64,000 nt of DNA from Roseateles sp. DAIF2 (GTDB lineage: Bacteria > Pseudomonadota > Gammaproteobacteria > Burkholderiales > Burkholderiaceae_C), in the NCBI RefSeq assembly GCF_015624425.1, contig NZ_CP049919.1, positions 248,001 to 312,000 on the forward strand, given 5' to 3'. The stretch's first letter is position 1. Each line of letters opens with the position of its first letter. The position numbers and the translations under genes are program-made. A model generated the notes under the pieces. The model was not told the origin of the DNA. It ran no database searches and saw only the letters and a program-made list of their open reading frames with translations. Below are positions 57,173 to 64,000 of the stretch, one piece after another.

Positions 57173-59593
57173 TCAGGGCCGGCCGACCTGCCGGCCCATC
57201 CACTCGCTCATCTCGTGGAGCGTGTGACCCAGCGACTCGCGCGCCGCATAGCCATGCGACTCATTGGGCAGCGAGACGAAGCGCACCCGGCCGCCGGTGC
57301 CGGCCAGGGCCTGGTAGAGGCGCTGGCTCTGCATCGGGAAGGTGCCGGGGTTGTTGTCGTCGGCGCCATGGATCAGCAGCAGCGGGGCCTTGATCTTGTC
57401 GGCATACAGGAAGGGTGACAGGCGCAGATAGCTGTCCTGGGCCTCCCACAGGCTGCGGCGCTCGCTCTGGAAACCGAAGGGCGTCAAGGTGCGGTTGTAG
57501 GCGCCGCTGCGCGCGATGCCGGCCTTGAACAGCTGGGTATGGGCCAGCAGATTGGCGGTCATGAAGGCGCCGTAGCTGTGGCCGCCCACCACCATGCGGC
57601 CGCGCTCGGACACGCCCAGCTCGACCGCCTTGTCGATGATGGCCTGGGCGTTCAGCGTGATCTGGGCGATGAAGCTGTCGTTGACGGTCTTGGGGTCGCC
57701 GACCACCGGCATCGTCGCGTCCATCAGCACCACATAGCCGTCCAGCGCCAGCATCACCGGGCTGCTGCCGCCCAGGCTGGTGAAGCGCTGGTCGGAGCCG
57801 CTGATCTGGCCGGCGGTGCCGGCGTCGGTGTATTCCAGCGGATAGGCCCAGACCAGGGTGGGGCGGCGCTCGCCGGCCCGGTAGCCGGGCGGCAGATGCA
57901 GCCAGAAGGACAGCTCGACCCCGTCGGCGCGCTTGAAGCGCACCAGTTCGCGGCGGATCTGGCGCAGCGGCGGCGCCGGGTCGGCCTGGGCGCTGAGCAG
58001 CCGGGTTTCGGCCAGGCCGGCGCCGCTGCGCAGCAGCAGCTGGGGCGGCTCGCTGAAGCTCTCGCGCAGGCTCAGCAGGCGCTCGCCCGCGGTGCCCAGC
58101 GGGGCCAATGGCCGCTCGTAGTACTTCGCGTCATCAGACTGGAAGCGGCGCTGGCTGCTGCCGTCGGCCAGGCTCTGGCGGTCCAGGAAGGGGCGGTCGC
58201 CCGCGGGGCCGGCACCCTGGCCCAGCAGCCAGATCGCGCCCTGGTCGACCCGCACCGCGCTGCGGCCATTGGCCAGCAGGCGCTGCAGCGGCAGGCCCGG
58301 GTCGCGGTAGCGGTCGCGTGAGGAACGTTCGTTCAAGCGCAGCGGCGTGCCGGCGCCGTCCAGCGCCAGCAGCTCGCGGCTGGTCCAGAGGCGGTCGCGG
58401 TCGAACTGGCCGATCAGGGCCTGGCGGCCGTCTTCCAGGAAGTCCAGGCCGGTCAGGCGCGCGGCGCTGCGGTAGATCTCGCGCGCGTCCGCCGCGCGGT
58501 AGGGCGGGTCCAGGCGCAGCAGGCGGTCGCGGTGCTCGGCCTTGCGGCGCGGGTCGCCGCCGTCCAGCGCCTCGACCCAGTAGATCGCCGCATCGGCGGC
58601 CGGCGAAGCCCAGAACTGGCGCGCGCCGCTGACCACGCCGCCGAAGGGCACGTTCTCCTTCAGCGCGATGCGGCCCAGCTCGCGCTGCAGCCGGCCCTGG
58701 GCGTCGCGCAGCTCGACGACGCGCGCGAAGTCGGCCGCGCGCACCCGGTAGCTGAAGGGCTGCAGCAGGCGTTCGGTCAGCAGCAGGCCCTGCGTGCCGG
58801 CCGCGCTGAGCCGGCTGTACAGGCCCGGCTCGCCGAGCTCGCGCGAGGCGCCGCTGGAGAGCGTCACATGGCGCAACACCGAACTCGCGAGGTGTGCGAA
58901 CAGGGCCTCGTCCTGCGGGTTCTCCAGCAGGTCCTGCAGGGTGTATTCGGGCGAGTTGCGGCCCATCGATTCCTGGATCACCGGGCCATTGGGCGCGTCG
59001 AAGCGCGGTGCCGGGCCGTGCCGCTCGGGCACCGCCAGCACCAGGATCTCGTCGGCGCCGAGCCAGACGATCTCGTCCTCCAGCACGGTGTTCAGGCGCA
59101 GCCGCGGGATCTGCAGCAGGCGGCCGCTGGCGACCTCGCCGACCCATAGCTCGACGGCCTGCTCGGTGCGGCGGTTCAGCAGGAAATGCCGGCCATCGGG
59201 CGACCAGCGCAGCTGGTGGAAATCGCCGCCGGCGGGCAGGGCGACGACGCGCTCCGGGCCGATGGGTTGGCCGGCCTCATCGAGCGCCAGCAGGCGCAGC
59301 GACTCGATCTGCGGCAGCTGCTGCGGGCTGTTGGCGGCGGCGTCGATGCGCAGGCCGGCCAGGCGCTCGCTGGGCCGGGCCAGTTCCTGGATCGTGCGGT
59401 GCCGGCGCTGGGTGACCAGGGCCAGGCTGCGCTGGTCCGGCGCCAGCAGATGGCTGGCCAGCGGCGCGGCATCCAGCACCGCGCGGATTGCGGCCGATGG
59501 CTGCTGGTAGCCCGGGGCGGGTGTCGTGGCCAGCGCGGCGGTGGGGCCGAGCAGGGCCAGGGCGAGGATCAGGCGGGACGGTCGGGTCGGCAT
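57173..59593 (-). CDS. Secreted S9-family prolyl oligopeptidase-like peptidase
   Basis: The 806-aa protein has a signal peptide (LILALALLGPTAALA), an N-terminal beta-propeller of about 500 residues and a C-terminal alpha/beta-hydrolase domain: nucleophile GGHSYGAF, acid HGADDNN and His in NESHGY. This is the S9C/S9 dipeptidyl or acylaminoacyl-like peptidase form found in the periplasm. It probably degrades peptides; specificity is unknown. Confidence 0.92.
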   Translation of the reverse strand: MPTRPSRLILALALLGPTAALATTPAPGYQQPSAAIRAVLDAAPLASHLLAPDQRSLALVTQRRHRTIQELARPSERLAGLRIDAAANSPQQLPQIESLRLLALDEAGQPIGPERVVALPAGGDFHQLRWSPDGRHFLLNRRTEQAVELWVGEVASGRLLQIPRLRLNTVLEDEIVWLGADEILVLAVPERHGPAPRFDAPNGPVIQESMGRNSPEYTLQDLLENPQDEALFAHLASSVLRHVTLSSGASRELGEPGLYSRLSAAGTQGLLLTERLLQPFSYRVRAADFARVVELRDAQGRLQRELGRIALKENVPFGGVVSGARQFWASPAADAAIYWVEALDGGDPRRKAEHRDRLLRLDPPYRAADAREIYRSAARLTGLDFLEDGRQALIGQFDRDRLWTSRELLALDGAGTPLRLNERSSRDRYRDPGLPLQRLLANGRSAVRVDQGAIWLLGQGAGPAGDRPFLDRQSLADGSSQRRFQSDDAKYYERPLAPLGTAGERLLSLRESFSEPPQLLLRSGAGLAETRLLSAQADPAPPLRQIRRELVRFKRADGVELSFWLHLPPGYRAGERRPTLVWAYPLEYTDAGTAGQISGSDQRFTSLGGSSPVMLALDGYVVLMDATMPVVGDPKTVNDSFIAQITLNAQAIIDKAVELGVSERGRMVVGGHSYGAFMTANLLAHTQLFKAGIARSGAYNRTLTPFGFQSERRSLWEAQDSYLRLSPFLYADKIKAPLLLIHGADDNNPGTFPMQSQRLYQALAGTGGRVRFVSLPNESHGYAARESLGHTLHEMSEWMGRQVGRP

Positions 59594-59631
59594 GGAGATG
59601 GGCTCGCGCGGTTCGATGAGCGCGCAGCCTA

Positions 59632-59896
59632 GGGCCTGTCACCCAATAGGGCAACCCTGCGCCGGGACTGCAAGGCATGCAGCGCTAGGCGCGGGCTGCA
59701 GGTCGGGGCCATCCCCGACCAAGGGACGTAACGACGCGATGCGTGTCTTGCAGCCCCGGCCCTTCGGGTAGCCCCGCCCAGCGGGCGCACTCGTCGTTGC
59801 AAATGCTCACCGGGGCCCCACCCCGGTTCCGCTTTGCGCCTAGATTGCGCCCGCTGGGCGGGGCTACGCAGGGCTGTCCTATTGGGTGACAGGCCC
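59632..59896. repeat. 265-bp inverted-repeat (MITE-like) element with nested palindrome
   Basis: The 30-bp ends are inverted copies (59632-59661 and 59867-59896, 28 of 30 matching; both begin GGGCCTGTCACCCAATAGG). A second, perfect 21-bp inverted repeat lies inside (59769-59789 and 59846-59866). It fills most of the gap between the S9 peptidase and Hsp70 genes. No target duplication is clear and no ORF is supported. It is unrelated in sequence to the 141-bp element. Confidence 0.75.
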
Positions 59897-59928
59897 TGGG
59901 CGCGGGCCGCCCGTGCCGCCCGGGAGCG

Positions 59929-61227
59929 CTACTGCGCGAACAGCCGCGCCGCGTGCAGGCCCAGGCCGGTGGCGACCGAGGCGAAGCGGTCGCCGCGCAC
60001 GCTCTGCGCGGCGGGGAACTCGGCCGCGATGCGGTCGGCCAGCAGGCGCAGGCCGGTGGAGCCGCCGGTGAAATAGAGCGCGTCGATCTGCTCGGGCTTG
60101 AGGCCGGCCTGGGCCACGGTCTCGCGGCCGGCGCGCGCGATGCGGTCGATGTCGGCCTCCAGCGCGCCGACGGCGACGCCCTCGGACAGCGGCACTTGCA
60201 GGCCGTTCTCGACCAGGCCGAGGTCGATCAGGGTGTCGCCGCCGCCGGAGACCGCGATCTTGGCGTCCTCGGCGCGCGCCGCCAGCTCATGGCCCAGGTG
60301 GTCCTCCAGCACCGTCATCAGGCGGTCGTGATGCAGCGGGTTGCCGTAGAAGCCGCGCATATTGCGCAGCTCGGCGACGCGCTGCGGGCTGTAGACGGTG
60401 TTGATCAGGTGCCAGGTGGCGAGGTCGAAGTAGATGCCGCTGGGCACCTCGCGCGCCGGCTGGCCCGCGCGCTCCGGGCCGAGCGAGCGGTAGCCGAGCT
60501 CGCGCAGGATCGCGGCCAGCTCGATATGGCGGTCGAAGTCGGTGCCGGCGATATGCACGCCATGGTTGGCCAGGATGTCGTCGCGGCGGTCCAGGCGCTG
60601 CATGCGCGCCGGGCCGACGCGCACCACCGAGAAGTCCGAGGTGCCGCCGCCGATGTCGGCCACCAGCACGATGCGCTCGGCGTCGACGCGGCTCTCGTAG
60701 TCGAAGGCCGCGGCGATCGGTTCGTACTGGAAATGCACCTCGCTGAAGCCGACCGCATGGGCGGCCTGCTCGAGCGATTTCTGCGCGGCGGCGTCGCGCG
60801 CCGGCTCCTCGTCGACGAAGAACACCGGCCGGCCCAGCACCACCTTGTTGAGCGGTTCGGGCGCGCCGGCGGCCAGGGCCTGCTTGCGCAGGCGCTTCAG
60901 GTAGCCGGACAGGATGTCGGAGTACTTGACGCCGCGGCCGCCGCCGACATCGGTGGTCTGCTCGATCAGGCCGGAGCCGAGGATGCTCTTCATCGAGCGC
61001 ATCAGCCGGCCGTCGGCGCCCTCGATATAGGCGGCCAGCGCGGCGCGGCCGAAGGCGCGCGGCGGGCCGTCGGCGTCATGGCGGCCCTCGACGAAATAGA
61101 ACACCGCGGTGGGCATGGTCGAATGCCCGGACTCCAGCTCGACCAGGCGCATCGCGCCGCCAGCGGCGGGAATTGCGATCGCGGAATTCGAGGTGCCGAA
61201 ATCGATGGCGCAGAAGGAAGGGCTCAT
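59929..61227 (-). CDS. yegD: Hsp70-family chaperone (YegD-like)
   Basis: The 432-aa protein is an actin-fold ATPase domain only: phosphate loops AIDFGTSNSAIAIP and VLVADIGGGTSDFSVVRV, and FTGGSTGLRLLADRIAAEFP. It lacks the DnaK substrate-binding domain, as is normal for YegD-like proteins. The ATG at 61227 gives a clean N-terminus (MSPSFCAIDFG). The exact role is unknown. It is downstream of dadA by 50 bases and may be co-transcribed. Confidence 0.88.
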   Translation of the reverse strand: MSPSFCAIDFGTSNSAIAIPAAGGAMRLVELESGHSTMPTAVFYFVEGRHDADGPPRAFGRAALAAYIEGADGRLMRSMKSILGSGLIEQTTDVGGGRGVKYSDILSGYLKRLRKQALAAGAPEPLNKVVLGRPVFFVDEEPARDAAAQKSLEQAAHAVGFSEVHFQYEPIAAAFDYESRVDAERIVLVADIGGGTSDFSVVRVGPARMQRLDRRDDILANHGVHIAGTDFDRHIELAAILRELGYRSLGPERAGQPAREVPSGIYFDLATWHLINTVYSPQRVAELRNMRGFYGNPLHHDRLMTVLEDHLGHELAARAEDAKIAVSGGGDTLIDLGLVENGLQVPLSEGVAVGALEADIDRIARAGRETVAQAGLKPEQIDALYFTGGSTGLRLLADRIAAEFPAAQSVRGDRFASVATGLGLHAARLFAQ

Positions 61228-61277
61228 GACAGTCGCACCGCAAAGAGGGGCGCGGATTGTAGCGAGCCCGCCATGAC

Positions 61278-62591
61278 TCAGGCGGTGGCCATGCTGCGGA
61301 TGCGTTTTTCGGGCAGCGCGTCGCCGTAGAAGCCGAAGGCCATGTCGGGCGCGCGGCCGGCCATCAGCTCGGCCAGCGCATGGCCGGAGCCGGCGCCATG
61401 GGTCCAGCCCAGGGTGCCATGGCCGGCGTTGAGCCAGAGGTTCTTGGCCTTCTTGCTGCGGCCGATATAGGGGATGTTGGTCGGCGTGCTGGGGCGCAGG
61501 CCGGTCCAGAAATTGGGCTCGCTGGTGTCGGCGACGCCGGGGAACAGCTCCTCGTAGCGCTTGACCAGCGAGGCACAGCGCGAGCGCGAGGTGGCGCTGT
61601 CCAGGCTGAGGTCGAAGCCGGCCAGCTCGGCGGTGCCGGCAATGCGGATGGTGTCGCCCAGGCGCGAGATCGCGATCTTGCGGCCGTCGTCCAGCAGGCT
61701 GACGACGCTGGCGTCGTCGGGGCGCTTGAGCTTCAGGGTGGCCGAGTAGCCCTTGGCCGGGTAGATGTTCAGGTGCTCGCCCAGCGGCTTCAGCAGCGCC
61801 GGGGTGTAGGAGGCCATCGCGGCGACATAGGCGTCGGCCTTCAGGCTGCGCTTCTGGCCGCTCAGGCGCGAGGCGACCTGGGCGCCGACGATGCTGCCGC
61901 CGGCCTGCTCCAGCGCCAGCACATCGTGCTCCCACAGGAAGGTGGCGCCGCGCTCGGCGCAGAGCTTGGCCAGCTTCTGGGTGAAGATGCGCGCGTCGCC
62001 CGATTCGTCGCTGGGCGTGAAGGTGCCGCCGAACACGCCATGCTGGAAGCTGCGCAGCGCGGGCTCGACCGCCAGCACCTCCTCGCGGTTCAGGATGCGG
62101 CGGTCCACGCCATGGCGCTGCATGATCTCGGCGGCGATCGCGCCGGCCTCGAAATCGGCCTGGCTGGAGAAGAAATGCAGGATGCCGCGCTCCAGGCGCT
62201 CGTACTCGATGCCGGTCTGCGCCACCAGCTCCTTCAGCGAGGCATGGCTGTAGCGGCCCAGCTGCACCAGCTCCTCGACATTGCGCTCGAAGGCGGCGGT
62301 GGTGCATTGGCCCAGGAAGCTCAGGCCCCAGCGCCATTGCGCCGGGTCCAGGCGCGGGCGGAACAGCAGCGGCGAGTCGTCCTTCAGCAGCCACTTGGCC
62401 ACCTTGAAGGGCGCGCCGGCATTGGCCCAGGGTTCGCAGAAGCTGACCGAGATCTGGGCGCCGTTGGCGAAGCTGGTCTCCAGCGCGGCGTCTTCCTGGC
62501 GGTCGACCACCGTGACCTCATGGCCCTGCTCCAGCAGATACCAGGCGGTGCTGACGCCGATGATGCCCGCGCCCAAAACGACAACCTTCAT
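61278..62591 (-). CDS. dadA: D-amino acid dehydrogenase, small subunit
   Basis: DadA oxidises D-alanine and other D-amino acids to keto acids, passing electrons to the respiratory chain. The 437-aa protein begins with a Rossmann FAD motif (VVVLGAGIIGVSTAWYLLEQ) and shows TSFANGAQISVSFCEPWAN and the C-terminal NAGHGTLGWTHGAGSGHALA, all typical. It is followed by the Hsp70 gene and preceded by an amino-acid exporter. Confidence 0.96.
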   Translation of the reverse strand: MKVVVLGAGIIGVSTAWYLLEQGHEVTVVDRQEDAALETSFANGAQISVSFCEPWANAGAPFKVAKWLLKDDSPLLFRPRLDPAQWRWGLSFLGQCTTAAFERNVEELVQLGRYSHASLKELVAQTGIEYERLERGILHFFSSQADFEAGAIAAEIMQRHGVDRRILNREEVLAVEPALRSFQHGVFGGTFTPSDESGDARIFTQKLAKLCAERGATFLWEHDVLALEQAGGSIVGAQVASRLSGQKRSLKADAYVAAMASYTPALLKPLGEHLNIYPAKGYSATLKLKRPDDASVVSLLDDGRKIAISRLGDTIRIAGTAELAGFDLSLDSATSRSRCASLVKRYEELFPGVADTSEPNFWTGLRPSTPTNIPYIGRSKKAKNLWLNAGHGTLGWTHGAGSGHALAELMAGRAPDMAFGFYGDALPEKRIRSMATA

Positions 62592-62613
62592 GACGGCTTC
62601 CTTGTTGTGAATC

Positions 62614-63243
62614 TCACCGGCCCTGCAGCGGGCTCAGCAAGAGTTGTAGACCCAGAACGAACATCAGCAACGCCACGCCGGCATCGATGCTGCGCCACAC
62701 CAGCGGCCGGCGCAATGCCGGCGCCAGCGCGGCGGCGCCGAAGCCCAGCAGCGAGAACCACATCACCGAGGCGATGCTGGCGCCCAGCGCGAAGGCGGGG
62801 CGCGCGTCGACCGGATGCTGGGCGCCGATCGTGCCGAGCAAGACCACCGTGTCCAGATAGACATGGGGGTTCAGATAGGTCATCGCCATCGCGCTGCCCA
62901 GCACCGCGCCGAGGCTGGCGCGGCCGGCCGAGGCCTGCAGGCCGTCGTTGCCGGCCCAGGCGCGCTGCGCGGCACGCAGGCCGTAGAGCAGCAGAAAGGC
63001 CGCGCCGCCATAGCGGAACAGGTTCAGCAGCAGCGGGCTGGCCGAGATCAGCTGGCCCAGCCCGAACACGCCCAGGCAGATCAGGATCACGTCCGAGACG
63101 CTGCACAGGCCCACCACCGGCGCCACATGCTGGCGCAGCAGGCCCTGGCGCAGCACCAGCGCGTTCTGCGCGCCGATGGCCATGATCAGGCTGGCTCCGG
63201 TGAGCCAGCCCTGGCTCAGGGCGGTCAGGTCGCTGGGGAACAT
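62614..63243 (-). CDS. LysE/ArgO-type amino acid exporter
   Basis: The protein is 209 aa (start ATG 63243; the frame to 63276 is also open) with six membrane helices. It shows the family motif MAIGAQNALVLRQGL and AMTYLNPHVYLDTVVLLGTI. It exports lysine and/or arginine in homologues. It is divergent from argP, its usual activator gene, and ends 22 bases before dadA starts. Confidence 0.93.
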   Translation of the reverse strand: MFPSDLTALSQGWLTGASLIMAIGAQNALVLRQGLLRQHVAPVVGLCSVSDVILICLGVFGLGQLISASPLLLNLFRYGGAAFLLLYGLRAAQRAWAGNDGLQASAGRASLGAVLGSAMAMTYLNPHVYLDTVVLLGTIGAQHPVDARPAFALGASIASVMWFSLLGFGAAALAPALRRPLVWRSIDAGVALLMFVLGLQLLLSPLQGR

Positions 63244-63276
63244 GGTGGGGAGGGGCGGGAGGATTCGCGCGGGCAA

Positions 63277-63355
63277 ACTTTGACCCGGATTGTCGGCAGA
63301 GGCCGCTCCGGTATGAAGCAGGATTCATATTTCTCGGAGTACATTAAAGATACTT
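63277..63355. promoter_or_regulatory. Divergent lysE/argO - argP control region
   Basis: The 79-base gap is AT-rich near argP and holds the inverted repeat TTCATA (63324-63329) / TATGAA (63355-63360), the right arm crossing the argP ATG. TACATTAAAGATACT could supply a -10 element. An ArgP binding site is expected here by analogy to E. coli argO; I cannot define it exactly. Confidence 0.45.
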
Positions 63356-64000
63356 ATGAAAGACCTGGACTCCGCCGGACTCGATTGCCTGGCCGCGCTG
63401 GCCGATGAGCGCAGCTTCGAGCGCGCCGCTCAGCGGCTGGCGATCACGCAGAGTGCGGTCTCGCAGCGCCTGCGCAGCCTGGAGGCCCAGGTGGGGCAGC
63501 TGCTGGTGGTGCGCTCGCGTCCCTTGCGCCTGACCGAGGCGGGCAAGGTGCTGCTGCGCTATGCGCGCCAGCTGCAGGCGCTGCGCAGCGATGTGGTGCG
63601 CGAGCTGGGCGCGCGGGTCGCGCCGCATGAGCGCATCGCGATCGCGGTGAACGCCGACAGCCTGGCGACCTGGGTGCTGCCGGCGCTGGACGGCGTGGTG
63701 CAGCAGGGGCTGCGCGAGGGTTTCGGGCTGGAGCTGGTGGTCGACGACCAGGATTTCACCCATGACTGGCTGCGCCAGGGCGAGGTGCTGGGCTGCGTCA
63801 GCACGGTGCGCCAGGCGCTGCGCGGCTGCTTGGTTCAGCCGCTGGGCGTGATGCGCTATGTGGCGGTGGCCAGCCCGGCCTTTCTGCAGGCCCAACTGAG
63901 CGCCGGGCTGACGGCGGCGAACTTCGCCCAGACGCCCTTCCTGGTCTTCAACCGCAAGGACGACACCCAGTCGCAATGGGTCAGCAAGGCCTTCGGCGTG
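63356..64000 (+). CDS. argP: LysR-family regulator ArgP (partial, runs off the window)
   Basis: 215 codons are present, all open. The N-terminal HTH is ERSFERAAQRLAITQSAVSQ, then RLRSLEAQVGQLLVVRSRPL; the effector domain follows (IAIAVNADSLATWVLPALDG), the ArgP/IciA pattern. In E. coli ArgP activates the arginine exporter ArgO in response to arginine and lysine. The divergent LysE/ArgO gene supports the same circuit. The 3' end lies outside the window. Confidence 0.93.
   Translation, partial: MKDLDSAGLDCLAALADERSFERAAQRLAITQSAVSQRLRSLEAQVGQLLVVRSRPLRLTEAGKVLLRYARQLQALRSDVVRELGARVAPHERIAIAVNADSLATWVLPALDGVVQQGLREGFGLELVVDDQDFTHDWLRQGEVLGCVSTVRQALRGCLVQPLGVMRYVAVASPAFLQAQLSAGLTAANFAQTPFLVFNRKDDTQSQWVSKAFGV

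Noticed and set aside
59638-59665. TGTCACC in the end of the 265-bp element as a third ECF41 promoter.
   Set aside because: No CGTC lies 16-17 bases downstream, and the bases are part of the terminal inverted repeat.

Overview
The window looks like chromosome of a high-G+C betaproteobacterium of the order Burkholderiales, probably Roseateles/Pelomonas/Mitsuaria/Rubrivivax-like. This is inferred from the GC-rich coding style, the long form of ArgG, the dadA / LysE exporter / ArgP block, and the many LysR and ECF regulators. No rRNA, tRNA, CRISPR array or prophage was seen. Most of the window is core chromosome; the stretch from about 24.5 to 32.2 kb and the single gene at 9.5-11.3 kb look acquired.

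Layout. 0-9.4 kb: recG, a Ycf48-like propeller lipoprotein, a LysR regulator, a DoxX protein with a coupled small lipoprotein, a hydrolase lipoprotein, queA and a small phosphatase. Two copies of a 141-bp inverted-repeat element abut the stop codons of recG and the phosphatase gene. 9.5-11.6 kb: an AT-richer OLD-family ATPase/TOPRIM nuclease gene next to a decayed argG 3' end. 11.6-16.9 kb: three ECF sigma genes (one ECF42 with its YciI/DGPF partner, two ECF41), two AhpD-like genes, and matching promoter motifs. 16.9-19.7 kb: glycerate kinase and an SLC13-type carrier. 19.7-23.3 kb: a subtilase, a divergent ECF sigma/anti-sigma pair and a lipoprotein, each transcription unit preceded by the same GGAAT-N16-CGTC motif.

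23.3-32.2 kb: many small leftward genes (YdeI-like, isochorismatase, cupin, NIPSNAP, SH3, GNAT, membrane proteins). These are followed by an IS256-family element that splits a DUF3592-like gene, then a CPBP protease and four small unknown genes. The gaps between these last genes resemble integron attC sites, so this may be a cassette array without an integrase, ending at the argG terminator.

32.2-64 kb: argG, a YigZ-type protein, a solute-binding protein, a beta-barrel protein and a large lipoprotein; tgt; a molybdenum hydroxylase operon with its own AraC regulator; an LplT-PlsC fusion; a DUF2145 pair; an amidohydrolase; an HTH regulator; a CAAX-protease-related protein; an SDR; a TPR-GGDEF protein; mmsA with a divergent LysR gene over a shared palindrome; a flavodoxin-fold reductase; a UPF0149 protein; an S9 peptidase; a 265-bp inverted-repeat element; an Hsp70 homologue; dadA; a LysE/ArgO exporter; and argP running off the right edge.

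How the genes work together. queA and tgt serve queuosine synthesis. The SLC13 carrier and glycerate kinase could form a glycerate uptake route. The dadA, LysE/ArgO and argP genes form an amino-acid catabolism/export unit. The most informative observations are the promoter motifs of the ECF clusters, two unrelated inverted-repeat elements, and the cassette-like region beside argG together with a second, decayed argG tail 21 kb away.
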